DNA of 64,000 nt from Ferrimonas lipolytica (GTDB taxonomy: Bacteria > Pseudomonadota > Gammaproteobacteria > Enterobacterales > Shewanellaceae): assembly GCF_012295575.1 (NCBI RefSeq), contig NZ_CP051180.1, positions 620,001-684,000 of the forward strand. The letters run 5' to 3'. The notes beneath the pieces are model-generated. The model was not told where the DNA came from, searched no databases, and worked only from the letters and a program-made list of their open reading frames with translations. The translations under genes and the position numbers were made by a program. Positions 37,701 to 45,794 of the stretch are shown piece after piece (the stretch's first letter is position 1; every line of letters starts with the position of its first letter).

Positions 37701-39350
37701 CCTGTTTGGTCGCAACAGGGGAATATCCTTCATGTTGAAGCGCCAAGGGTAATGGAGCAGTCGCAGATCCAATTTACCCTCGAACTAATGTTGGACGGCA
37801 CCTTACTTGAGTCGCAGCCAGTCACTATCACCGTTGATGATATTGCCGCACCGCAGCTACGTAGTACCACAACCTTTAACGCTAATGGTGGTGACGTTGT
37901 TGAGTTGGCTATCGATGTGACCGACAGCAGTGGTTATCCACTCTCATACTCTTGGCTCCAAACCAGTGGTGATAGCGTTACCTTGAGTGCTCCAAATACA
38001 GCAACACCTAGCTTTACGGCACCACAAGCCAGCGACGATCTGCGGTTGCTGTTTGAGGTTACTGTTGGAAACGGTTTTGAAGAAGCGACCGCCACTGTTG
38101 AGGTAAATGTAGCCGCTAACGGTGCGGTACCAAACTTCGCCATTTCCTCACCTACTTCAGCTTACTCAGGACAGCGGGTAGATTTAGCCGTTAGCTTGGA
38201 TGGGCTAACGGTTGAACAGGTTGAGCTGGAATGGCTGCAACTGGCGGGAGGTATTGGGGTTGAATTGAATGTCGACGATCCACTAAATGCATGGTTTATA
38301 GTGCCAGACGGCATTGACGATCAAACCGTTGAGTTCGAGTTGCAGGTTAGTCATAACGGGCGAGTCGGTCGTAACACTGTGTCGGTACTGTTGCGTCAAT
38401 ATGTGGCTCCGACTATTCAAATCACCGTAGATGATGAGGTACTTGAATGGGAGCGGGTTACCGTCGCTGCTACGGTGGCTAACCCCGCCGCTTTGCCATT
38501 GCAGTTTGAGTTGCTGCAGCACTCAGGTGCAGCGATCGAAGCGGTGGAGTGGGTCGATGGTTCGGTCAGCTTCATCGCCGCTGAAGTGGCAAGCGATCAG
38601 ACAGTCGAACTGCAATACATTGCTCGATTTGAGGAGTTATTTCTGTTCACCCAGTCCATCAGCATCACCGTCAAAAATCAGCAGCAGGCCAGTCTTGGAG
38701 TACAGCCACAGCTAGAGGCGATTGAAGGTCAGCGGCTGCTTGTCGAGCCACGGGTAAACAACCCTCAGCAGCAAGCAGTCACTGTCAGCTGGCGTTTTGA
38801 CTCTGGCGTTGAACCAAGCTGGAACCAAGTTGACGACAACCTTGAGCTAGAAGTACCAACCATTGTAACCGATCAGGTGGCACGGTTTACCGTTGAGCTT
38901 TGGCTCGATGGTGCCTTGATTGACGCCCAAAATGTTGAGCTCGCTTTAATCAACGTACTGCCGCCAATTTTAACCAGTGCAAGCATGGCGGCCCAAGTGT
39001 CGGGCAACCAAGTTAGGTTATCGATTGGCGTCGTAGACAATAGCGCCAATGAGCTGTTCTACCTATGGCGCCAATTAAGCGGCACTTCAGTGGTACTCGA
39101 TGATGCCAATAGCGCGACCCCAAGCTTTACTGCACCTACGGTAACGTCCAATGAGGAGCTCTTGTTCGAGGTAGAGGTTAACAACGGCATCGAACAAGCA
39201 ATAGCACAGGTGCGAGTGACCATTGAGCCCAAGGCTGCAGTTATCGTAAGCGCTAATGGCAGTGGGGGCGGAGGCGGCGGTGCATTAAATTGCTGGAGTG
39301 TGGTGGTATTGGCGCTGCTTGGTTGGCGTCGGCGCCTACTTAGGAATTAG
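34710..39350 (+). CDS. Secreted M6-family metalloprotease with duplicated Ig-like blocks and GlyGly-CTERM tail
   Basis: A 1546-aa exoprotein. A signal peptide, about 1-18, is followed by a propeptide and an M6 (immune-inhibitor-A-like) peptidase domain (about 80-450) with zinc-binding H249-E-M-G-H253 and an Asp-rich DNDNDGDID calcium-type loop just before. Residues about 450-765 are unassigned. From about 767 a block of four Ig/PKD-like domains occurs twice (about 767-1138 and 1139-1515). The tail, SGGGGGGALNCW, a hydrophobic helix and WRRRLLRN, is a GlyGly-CTERM signal, which implies type II secretion and processing by a rhombosortase encoded elsewhere. Translation is probably hairpin-controlled. 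Confidence 0.88.
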   Translation: MKYWLIILCWLLPMQLAAMQPPTDHQRQQLNKDPNRHERAEFARSLLLPPRLESEQAPSAAEPTDIPPLGRTRNLPATGTVRIPIILMEFNDYLHAPDKDLNYYYERTFEPNPTALAPPADSINAYYHRASRGQLNIEGDLLGWFNPGYNRPIDEGNVVEAAEKMLTEALEHFSAQGHDLSQYDNDNDGDIDTVAVLWTGPIGDWATLWWGWATAYSSIEVDGLKLAGFTWQWANAAAGQEFTPVVINHEMGHVLGLPDLYDYDSSVGNSGGVGTFDLMHGNVYGINGFFKSILGWVEPTVAATVGGTGNLALNEQTILQIMPGTQKDNPNDEFFVVEHRTPQGNDIEAYFLPAEGAVAVWHVDAGFYGGSRSKNNNSYSEDKLLRLVQADGLDNIELSGARAESGDFFGSGARFGFTEPAGSRRNDLSQSGVAIDVSSVATTEAQINYALVADVPDFRLDIPRYSFIRDGDELPLYFVSEPLDIELLHRGEPLAQLSAAEIPYRWDFSQTSAIDGWLEFKVTNSAGVTASEFRHTSPTMEQPFYSYVNLSQDPYDQSLDVVKLLRESGLTVLVSRYLLSSYYPYLSGAFISYGAGRKEIDRYRYGLAETLLEYRAIGLPYYFESEDYWSDVVDMDTAPDRIYEAFRVYQSLGESVVSTVSSNDINLESEQYAQLEEYQYSDVLLFPDSHGLESLLQVDGMNSYYNPGTGEFTDPMPISGSCSVLDPQSLRIAASCILRRFNDFEQRQILNRYFDAMNIEASLYTGLPEFVLASPRSVWEQQVVQLSVVLEKLAVAEVEIDWQQLSGPSITIDSSDPVAPRLTFDVGSADNSVEIEVAVTHDGKTARKRAEIAVSKLALPEFDVEALQFPAEVAEGEPVEIKVNTELTDTAGWEYSFTQSSGSAVTNLQTEFFRASFTAPQVDTDELIEIEYNLRFPNIHNITKSALIRVVDYQLPSLGQQPSYSILEGSNVQIMPQLVNPAGLDVELIWHFAAGIEPVWSQQGNILHVEAPRVMEQSQIQFTLELMLDGTLLESQPVTITVDDIAAPQLRSTTTFNANGGDVVELAIDVTDSSGYPLSYSWLQTSGDSVTLSAPNTATPSFTAPQASDDLRLLFEVTVGNGFEEATATVEVNVAANGAVPNFAISSPTSAYSGQRVDLAVSLDGLTVEQVELEWLQLAGGIGVELNVDDPLNAWFIVPDGIDDQTVEFELQVSHNGRVGRNTVSVLLRQYVAPTIQITVDDEVLEWERVTVAATVANPAALPLQFELLQHSGAAIEAVEWVDGSVSFIAAEVASDQTVELQYIARFEELFLFTQSISITVKNQQQASLGVQPQLEAIEGQRLLVEPRVNNPQQQAVTVSWRFDSGVEPSWNQVDDNLELEVPTIVTDQVARFTVELWLDGALIDAQNVELALINVLPPILTSASMAAQVSGNQVRLSIGVVDNSANELFYLWRQLSGTSVVLDDANSATPSFTAPTVTSNEELLFEVEVNNGIEQAIAQVRVTIEPKAAVIVSANGSGGGGGGALNCWSVVVLALLGWRRRLLRN

Positions 39351-39365
39351 AGTTAGCGAGCAATT

Positions 39366-39400
39366 AGCAGGGCAACCTATTTGAGCTACCCTGCTATTTG
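39366..39400. terminator. Bidirectional hairpin between M6 protease and tpm
   Basis: Stem AGCAGGG / CCCTGCT (39366-39372 and 39389-39395) followed by ATTTGTTT on the plus strand. Convergent genes end on both sides (39350 and 39407). Confidence 0.55.
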
Positions 39401-39406
39401 TTTAAC

Positions 39407-40042
39407 TTAACGAGACAGCAACCACACTTGGTTGTGGGCGCTAATTCCGCCCTTGAGTCCACCAGCTACCTCGGTCTGGGTTAGTAATCGCAATTGGTAA
39501 CTGCCTTGGTAGTGGCGGCTAACTTCAGTTGCGGCGACGGCGAATGGCGGGCCAGATTTTAGGCTTTGATCGTATTCGACGGTGAGCAGCAATTGCGGTG
39601 CGCCCTGAGTAATGGCGATGAGGTGTTGACTGTAATTGTCACGCATTGGCTCAGGCAGTGCTACCAATGCTGCGCGATCGTAGATGGCATCGATATGACC
39701 GATTTGCGCCGCGCTGAGGTGAAAAATATCACCGACAAAGATATCCAGATTGCCGTTGCGATAGTGGCGAATATTATCCAGTTCGATGATCTCAGGCGTT
39801 AGTTTGAGCTGTGCAAATAGTTGCTCAATAGCTAACTCGCTGAGTTCAGCGCCGACTACCGAGAAGCCTTGCTGCAATAACCATTCAATGTCCTGCGTCT
39901 TGCCACACAATGGCAGAAACAAGCGGGCTTGTTTATTGAGATCGAGAGTTGGTAAATATTTGATTAAACTGGCATTAACTTCATGCTGATGAAATCCTGT
40001 CTCTCCGTTATGCCACTTTTTATGCCAAAAGCTCGCTTCCAA
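39407..40042 (-). CDS. tpm: Thiopurine S-methyltransferase
   Basis: SAM-dependent methyltransferase of the TPMT family (211 aa), which in bacteria methylates thiopurines and oxyanions such as selenite or tellurite. Recognised from the N-terminal FWHKKWHNGETGFHQHEVN, then LFLPLCGKTQDIEWLLQQG (the SAM site), GAELSELAIEQLF and YDRAALVALPEPMR. Monocistronic by appearance. It lies 71 bp downstream of the sensor kinase stop on the same strand. Confidence 0.93.
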   Translation of the reverse strand: MEASFWHKKWHNGETGFHQHEVNASLIKYLPTLDLNKQARLFLPLCGKTQDIEWLLQQGFSVVGAELSELAIEQLFAQLKLTPEIIELDNIRHYRNGNLDIFVGDIFHLSAAQIGHIDAIYDRAALVALPEPMRDNYSQHLIAITQGAPQLLLTVEYDQSLKSGPPFAVAATEVSRHYQGSYQLRLLTQTEVAGGLKGGISAHNQVWLLSR

Positions 40043-40112
40043 TGTACAACTCCTCTGTTGGCTACGTTACTGAGTACGGTACACCAACTGGCAGTCAATA
40101 TTGAATCTGATT

Positions 40113-41363
40113 TTATATGTGAAAAGAGATTTGGGCTCGACAGCCGCCGTTGGCAAGATCAGTAAGACTAAATTTCCAACCGTAGCGCTGGCAGACATCG
40201 GTAACAATCATTAAGCCGAGGCCGTGACCATCTTTACTTTTTTCACCTAGGCCATTGCCATCGTCGTCGATAAAGAGCAACTCTTCGGTCATCTCAACTG
40301 CAATGTTGCCGCTGATGCTGGCGCCAATGGCGTTGCGTAATAGGTTGCCAAACACCATCGCCAGTAATGGTTTACTGGCTCGTACCTTCGGAGAACCAAG
40401 GACATTAAGGTTAATCTCAACTGGGTTGCCCAATGCTGGCGGTCGGTTGTTTTCTATCAGTTGTTCTAACTCATCCTTGTTGATCTGTCGCCACGGCTCG
40501 AGTTTGTCGTGACGTTCATTTCTCACCAAACTTAGTAACGCTTCGACAGTTTCTTCCATCTGGTTGGAGGCATTGGCGATGCGTTGGCTCTGCCGTTGCT
40601 GAAATTTAATGTCTGTATTGGCACCAAGTAAGCTGTTTGCTCCTTTGATAATGGTTAAAGGGGTGCGCAGCTCGTGGCTGGTATAGCGAGCAAAGGCTTG
40701 CTCCCGTTGCAGCAATCGGTGAGTTTCAGCGCGATAATGGTTGAGTTGGGTCACCAAACCTTGGAATTCGGAGGTGGCTGATTCTGGCAATTTAAACTCA
40801 ATTTCCGGATCGCCACGGTGCAGTTTCAACTGATTATTGAGCGTATAAATCGGTTCTATTAACCGTTTTGATAAGCGGATTAATACGATGCCAAGTACCC
40901 CAAGTAGTGTGCCGGTAAAGGCAAAGATAACGATTGATAATACCGTGCTCTCTTGCTCGGTCAGTTCGATCGAATTGGAACTCGAGATTAAGTAAATTTG
41001 TTTGGTGCTGCCAAGGTATTGATATTGATCTATCAGCACAAAATATTCGCCATGGTCGAGCTCAACTTCAGAAAGCAACTTGGTTGCGTTGCGAATTTCT
41101 TCAGGCAAAAAGGTGGGCAGTTGGCTGCGGTCATTGAAGGCGGTGGTGATGTTATCCATCTTAATCGGGCCTTGTGCGCCGGTAATATAGCGACCTACAG
41201 CAAAGTCTCTATTTACTTGCAGATGCCTTAAAGTGACCGAATCCTCAGCCCACAGTATGGCTTCAGTGATAAAAAACCATAATGATAAAGCCAGAACGAT
41301 CGACATTGAACTAAAGGTAATGGCGAGCCGAGTTGTCAGCAGTCGGGCGGAGTGCTGACTCAT
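40113..41363 (-). CDS. Membrane sensor histidine kinase
   Basis: A 416-aa kinase with two membrane helices (about 13-35 and 140-162) bracketing a periplasmic sensor of about 100 residues, then HAMP, a HisKA domain with SHELRTPL and an ATPase domain (DDDGNGLG, GHGLGLMIV). Its ATG overlaps the stop of the upstream response regulator by 4 bp, so they form a coupled pair. The sensed signal is not evident; no close named homologue is claimed. Confidence 0.87.
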   Translation of the reverse strand: MSQHSARLLTTRLAITFSSMSIVLALSLWFFITEAILWAEDSVTLRHLQVNRDFAVGRYITGAQGPIKMDNITTAFNDRSQLPTFLPEEIRNATKLLSEVELDHGEYFVLIDQYQYLGSTKQIYLISSSNSIELTEQESTVLSIVIFAFTGTLLGVLGIVLIRLSKRLIEPIYTLNNQLKLHRGDPEIEFKLPESATSEFQGLVTQLNHYRAETHRLLQREQAFARYTSHELRTPLTIIKGANSLLGANTDIKFQQRQSQRIANASNQMEETVEALLSLVRNERHDKLEPWRQINKDELEQLIENNRPPALGNPVEINLNVLGSPKVRASKPLLAMVFGNLLRNAIGASISGNIAVEMTEELLFIDDDGNGLGEKSKDGHGLGLMIVTDVCQRYGWKFSLTDLANGGCRAQISFHI

Positions 41364-42052
41364 TGATTTGGTTCCAAGCGGAAGCCGACCTTAGGAATGG
41401 TATGCAGCATCGGTTCTGGGAACGGTCTATCCAACTGATTACGCAATTGATATATGTGGCTGCGCAACGCTTCATTGTTTGGTTCCGAATCGGGCCATAG
41501 GAATTCGCATAATGCCTCCCGAGTAACCATTTCTGGCGCACTGCGGGCCAGCTTTAGCAATATCTTAAAAGTGGTTGGGGTAAGCACCAGTGGCGTATTG
41601 TTGCGGCTGGCGCTGTGGCTAGCTGGATCGATTCGCAGATCGCCAATACTTATAATGGTACAGGAAACATTGCCGCGATAACGTTTTGCCAGTGCATTGA
41701 GCCGGGCATCTAGAATCGACAACTCAAACGGTTTATTGAGGTAATCATCGGCACCGCTGGCAAAGCCAACTAACGTATCGTCCTGTCCTGTTAATGCGGT
41801 TAACATCAACACCGGGGTTGCATTGCCGTTTTCACGGAGGTGTTTACAGACGGTGAGACCGTCCATTCGCGGCATCATCAAATCAAGAATGATCACATCA
41901 AAATCGTTTTCCAGCGCTAACTTGAGCCCCAGTTCACCGTTATCGGCGTAATCAATCTCTACGCCTCGACTTTCGAAATAGTCGAAAATAATACCGGCTA
42001 CATCTCGATTGTCTTCAACCAGTAGCATCTTGTTGATCATGTTTTCTGCCAT
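41360..42052 (-). CDS. OmpR-family response regulator
   Basis: About 230 aa: a receiver domain with acidic pair E/D in LLVEDNRD, phosphoacceptor in VIILDLMMPRMDG and the Lys in YLNKPFE, followed by a winged-helix DNA-binding domain (about 135-230: LVLTPTTFKILLKLARSAPEMV...). The ATG at 42052 is preferred over a TTG at 42070; another ATG at 42040 is possible and no strong ribosome site decides. Partner of the kinase it overlaps. Confidence 0.87.
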   Translation of the reverse strand: MAENMINKMLLVEDNRDVAGIIFDYFESRGVEIDYADNGELGLKLALENDFDVIILDLMMPRMDGLTVCKHLRENGNATPVLMLTALTGQDDTLVGFASGADDYLNKPFELSILDARLNALAKRYRGNVSCTIISIGDLRIDPASHSASRNNTPLVLTPTTFKILLKLARSAPEMVTREALCEFLWPDSEPNNEALRSHIYQLRNQLDRPFPEPMLHTIPKVGFRLEPNQ

Positions 42053-42175
42053 ATTGAACTGCTGCACCAAATAATGGTCTCTGCTCCGTGAAAAAACTGT
42101 GAAGCTTCATGTAATAAGAGGGTTTGGAGCCAACTATAAACGATGTGAGGGTATCGGTGCCTGTATTGCAACTAC

Positions 42176-42601
42176 TTAAGTAATATTGCTGCTGAGTCGC
42201 GCTTGTTTACGAAGGTGATTAAAGGTAAGTACAAAGAACACCGCGAACAACGCGTCATTGATGCCATAGATCATATAAAACAAGCCGGCCATCGTATCTT
42301 GGTCGTATAGGATTGGTAATGTATCGCCGTAACGCCAGACCCATGTTACCCAAACAACGGTATAGGCCATTTTTTCCAAGGCAAACACCAATGCAATCAG
42401 TGGTGCTTGAGTAACCGCCTTGGCGGTAACGAGATAAGCCGCGCCCCACAACATAATGGTTAGGCACCCAAGCAGAGAGAATGTCTGTGGATCACTTTGC
42501 ATCAGCACCTCATTGGTCAGTGCTTTACTAAACAACAGTATCCCGCCGATATTGATTATCCCAGCAGCGTAAAACCCCAGCCGAATCGCTTTAAGGTGCA
42601 T
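42176..42601 (-). CDS. Small four-helix membrane protein, unknown function
   Basis: A 141-aa hydrophobic protein with four predicted membrane helices (about 8-28, 45-63, 70-95, 110-132). The start at 42601 (MHLKAIRLGF) is chosen because GGAGAG lies six bases before it; that site overlaps an earlier ATG at 42613. I do not recognise a family. It stands alone, with the two-component operon downstream on the same strand after 106 bp. Confidence 0.65.
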   Translation of the reverse strand: MHLKAIRLGFYAAGIINIGGILLFSKALTNEVLMQSDPQTFSLLGCLTIMLWGAAYLVTAKAVTQAPLIALVFALEKMAYTVVWVTWVWRYGDTLPILYDQDTMAGLFYMIYGINDALFAVFFVLTFNHLRKQARLSSNIT

Positions 42602-42984
42602 GGTTCTCTCCATTGTTTATACCAATTCATAGTGACTCTATGGTGCCTTGTTCGCGATAGCATAATCTCCGCAGAAACTGCCGTTAATTATAACTATTAA
42701 TTTTATTTGCCGATGTTGGCGTTGGGGTAGGTGGCACGGAATCTCCCCAACATCCCCCCATTAAAGCACAATAGTTGTTAAGACAAATTTCAACAGCCAA
42801 ATATGACAGCGTCGTTATTTGTGAATCCGACGGGTGAATTAGCGAGCATTAATGAAATCGACTATTGCCACTGTTACCGCAGTGGGAGTTTGAGTGTGAA
42901 GAAAACGTGAAGGACATTGCTTTCACATCGAGTATGAATAATGGGGCCAATAGTAACCGACTAACCCATAAGGCAGACCCCCGC
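42602..42984. other. Intergenic region with two mutually exclusive hairpins
   Basis: The gap between divergent genes holds GATGTTGG (42712-42719) complementary to CCAACATC (42747-42754), and a GTTGGGG (42721-42727) complementary to the overlapping CCCCAAC. Only one pairing can form at a time. No other feature is seen; ATACCAATT at 42619-42627 resembles the ends around smp/serB but has no partner. Confidence 0.35.
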
Positions 42985-43980
42985 ATGCTGGCATTCAAGA
43001 TGATTCCTAGTGATCCGCCGAAAGCGATCTCGTTGTCCATCGTAATCCCAATCTATAACGAAGCGGAGGTTATGCCGGTGCTACAACAGCGCCTAATTAC
43101 GGTGTTAGACCGCATGCCGGAGCGGGTTGAAATCGTTTTTGTTGATGATGGAAGTAACGACAATAGCTTGGTATTGGCACACCAGTTTGATGGCGGCACT
43201 TCCGACGTCACTGTGGTGAGTTTAAGCCGTAACTTTGGTAAAGAAGCGGCCACTAGCGCTGGCCTTCAGCATGCGAAAGGCCTAGCGGTGATCCTGCTTG
43301 ATGCTGACTTACAAGATCCGCCGGAGTTGATCCCAGCAATGGTATCTGCATGGCGGAAAGGCTTTGATATCGTCAATATGCAACGTCGCCAGCGTTTGGG
43401 TGAAAGCTGGATTAAGCGCACCAGTGCTGCCTGTTTTTATCGATTACTTAACATCATGTCTGATCACGCTATTCCGGAAAATGTTGGTGACTTTCGCTTA
43501 CTGAGTCGTGAGGTGGTTGATCACATTAATGAACTGCCAGAGCGAAACCGGTACATGAAAGGACTGCTTAACTGGCCGGGGTTTGAGCAAACCACCCTGC
43601 CATTTGATCGTGAGCCTCGAGCGGCGGGTGACACTAAGTGGAACTATTTCAAATTGGTTGGCTTGGCTATCGACGGCATCACCTCTTTTAGTATTAAACC
43701 GCTCCGTTTGGCCACTGTTGTGGGGTCATTGTGTGCGGGATGGGCACTGACGTTTGGCGCTTGGATCATGATTAAGACCGTCTTGTGGGGAGAGCCAATG
43801 CAAGGCTACCCAACCATTATGATTGCTATTTTGGCGTTAGGTGGTTTGCAGTTATTGGCTATCGGCATCTTAGGTGAATACCTTGGCCGAGTGTTTGTTG
43901 AAGTGAAAGGACGGCCAACCTATTTGGTTAAGCAGCTCGAGCAGCGAAAGGCGTCGCAATTGGTGGAGCAAAATCAGTGA
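42985..43980 (+). CDS. Family 2 glycosyltransferase, GtrB/ArnC/DPM-like
   Basis: About 331 aa from the ATG at 42985; the frame is open to 42865 and the start is uncertain, since neither 42934, 42985 nor 43000 has a strong ribosome site. The GT2 core begins SIVIPIYNEAEVMPVL, with DDGSNDNS, LDADLQDPPELIP and the NVGDFRLLSREVVD acceptor motif. Two C-terminal membrane helices (about 240-300 of this numbering) anchor it. It should load a sugar onto undecaprenyl phosphate on the cytosolic face, feeding the ArnT-like and GtrA proteins of the same overlapping operon. Confidence 0.85.
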   Translation: MLAFKMIPSDPPKAISLSIVIPIYNEAEVMPVLQQRLITVLDRMPERVEIVFVDDGSNDNSLVLAHQFDGGTSDVTVVSLSRNFGKEAATSAGLQHAKGLAVILLDADLQDPPELIPAMVSAWRKGFDIVNMQRRQRLGESWIKRTSAACFYRLLNIMSDHAIPENVGDFRLLSREVVDHINELPERNRYMKGLLNWPGFEQTTLPFDREPRAAGDTKWNYFKLVGLAIDGITSFSIKPLRLATVVGSLCAGWALTFGAWIMIKTVLWGEPMQGYPTIMIAILALGGLQLLAIGILGEYLGRVFVEVKGRPTYLVKQLEQRKASQLVEQNQ

Positions 43981-45383
43981 AGTCGATTTGGAGTAAGTTT
44001 GGTCTATTGATAGTCGTGGCACTGGCTGCCCGTTTGTTGAGCTTGCCACTGTATCCATTGATGGACACTACGGAAGCCCGCTACGGCAATATGGCGCGGA
44101 TCATGGCTGAAACTGGTAACTGGTTAACGCCAATGTTTGATTATGGCATTCCGTTCTGGGGTAAGCCGCCACTGCATACTTGGGCCAGTGCAGTTGGTAT
44201 AGAGCTGTTTGGGCTGAGCGAATTTGCGGTGCGAGTACCTCATTTCATCGCTGGGCTATTGGTGCTTGGTTTAGTGATGCTGTTGGCGCGGCAGCTTAAA
44301 TTAAATCCGCTGATGACGGGGTTGGTGTTAGCAACCACACTGGTGTTCAGCCTCGCTGCCGGCGCAGTAATGACTGACATGTTGTTAACCTTGGGGATGA
44401 CCTTAGCTATGGTCGGCTTCTATATCGGTTGGCAGCAACAGCCACATAGTCGCAGTTGGAGTTACGCTGCCTTTGTTGGTTTGGCTATTGGCCTGTTGGC
44501 CAAAGGCCCTGTAGTGATTGTGTTATTTGGCTTAGCGATTGTACCGTGGTTGCTGTGGCAGGTTGGGCCAATTAACGGCTTTAAGCAGTTATGGCTCCGC
44601 CACCCAATAGTGAGCGGTTTGTCGCTGATGCTGGTTATCGTTGCGCCTTGGTACATTATGGCTGAATTGGCCACCCCGGGGTTTCTCGAGTATTTCTTGC
44701 TGGGTGAACATTTCTTTCGTTTTGTTGATGCTGGCTGGGCAGGGGATCTTTATGGCAAAGCCCATGACCAACCTCGAGGCATGATCTGGTTATTCTTTGC
44801 TGGTGCAGCAATGCCATGGACACCAGTACTGCTGTGGTTTGGCATTCGAGCGCTGAAGCAGGGCCAGCGCCGCTTTAGTCAGGCACAAGCATTCCTGCTG
44901 TGTTGGATGCTGGCGCCACTAGTGTTGTTCACCTTTGCAGGCAATATTTTACCGGCATACGTGTTACCAGGGATCCCGGCTTTGGCACTGCTGGTAACTG
45001 CTGGCGTGCAAGAGCAAGATCTGCGTTGGCTGGGCAAGTTAAGTATGGTTACGCCGCTACTGCTGCTTATCGCCATCATTGTTGTTGCCGCTAGTGTCGG
45101 TAAAGACCGGAGTGATAAGCTATTGCTGGCTAATGTTGAGGTACAAACACCAGTTTATTACATCGACAAATCTACCTTCTCCGGTCGATTTTATAGTGAC
45201 GGTCGGGCCCTGAAAATCGAACGGGATGAGTTAGTACAGCAAGCAACTAATGCCATGCCTTATGCCGTTGTAGTTAATGCTAAGCGCGGGGTACCACAAC
45301 CACTGCAACGATACTGTGAGTTCGTTGATGAGAACGATAAACGAGCGCTTTACCATTGTGATAACAAGGCGCCGCAACAATGA
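43977..45383 (+). CDS. ArnT/PMT-family lipid-linked sugar transferase
   Basis: A 468-aa polytopic membrane protein (about 11 helices) with the GT-C signature MDTTEARYGNMARIM in the first periplasmic loop and GKPPLHTWASA after it, as in ArnT (aminoarabinose to lipid A). It would transfer a sugar from undecaprenyl phosphate to an envelope acceptor. GTG start overlapping the GT2 stop by 4 bp. The absence of arnA/B/C/D neighbours means the sugar is unlikely to be aminoarabinose. Confidence 0.85.
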   Translation: MKSIWSKFGLLIVVALAARLLSLPLYPLMDTTEARYGNMARIMAETGNWLTPMFDYGIPFWGKPPLHTWASAVGIELFGLSEFAVRVPHFIAGLLVLGLVMLLARQLKLNPLMTGLVLATTLVFSLAAGAVMTDMLLTLGMTLAMVGFYIGWQQQPHSRSWSYAAFVGLAIGLLAKGPVVIVLFGLAIVPWLLWQVGPINGFKQLWLRHPIVSGLSLMLVIVAPWYIMAELATPGFLEYFLLGEHFFRFVDAGWAGDLYGKAHDQPRGMIWLFFAGAAMPWTPVLLWFGIRALKQGQRRFSQAQAFLLCWMLAPLVLFTFAGNILPAYVLPGIPALALLVTAGVQEQDLRWLGKLSMVTPLLLLIAIIVVAASVGKDRSDKLLLANVEVQTPVYYIDKSTFSGRFYSDGRALKIERDELVQQATNAMPYAVVVNAKRGVPQPLQRYCEFVDENDKRALYHCDNKAPQQ

Positions 45384-45769
45384 GCTCGGTGCTGACCTTT
45401 GCATTGGTAGGTGCGCTTGGTTTTGGCGTCGATTGGTTACTATTTAATAGCTTACTGCTACTCGACGCTGAACCACGGGCAGCGAGGCTCATTGCCTTTG
45501 CTGTTGCTGCAGCCACTACTTGGTGCGGCAATCGTAGCTTCACTTTCAGCAATCGGCCAGCGCAACCGAAACTGCGCCAACTCGGCCGTTATGGCTTAAT
45601 GGCAATCACCTCAGCGGTGCCTAATCTGGCAATGTTTAACGGCCTCACGTTACTACTTGGACAATCTTGGTGGGCGCTACAAGTGGCATTAGTGGCGGGA
45701 GTACTTACCGGTATGGTGAGCAATTATGTTATTAGCGAACGTTGGGTCTTCCCGCAACAAGCACGATAA
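45380..45769 (+). CDS. GtrA-family membrane protein
   Basis: A 129-aa protein with four helices and the GtrA pattern (FALVGALGFGVDWLLFN at the N-terminus, WCGNRSFTF, NYVISERWVF at the end). Family members are thought to flip or help flip undecaprenyl-phosphate sugars. ATG overlaps the ArnT-like stop (ATGA), making a three-gene coupled operon: load, transfer, flip. Confidence 0.88.
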   Translation: MSSVLTFALVGALGFGVDWLLFNSLLLLDAEPRAARLIAFAVAAATTWCGNRSFTFSNRPAQPKLRQLGRYGLMAITSAVPNLAMFNGLTLLLGQSWWALQVALVAGVLTGMVSNYVISERWVFPQQAR

Positions 45770-45794
45770 CGCCTTCAGTATTTAACCCGCCAGT

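Noticed and set aside
37934-38143. Minus-strand ORFs within the M6 protease gene
   Set aside because: Shadows of repeated Ser/Thr-rich coding sequence; the plus-strand frame is uninterrupted for 1546 codons with a signal peptide and catalytic motif.
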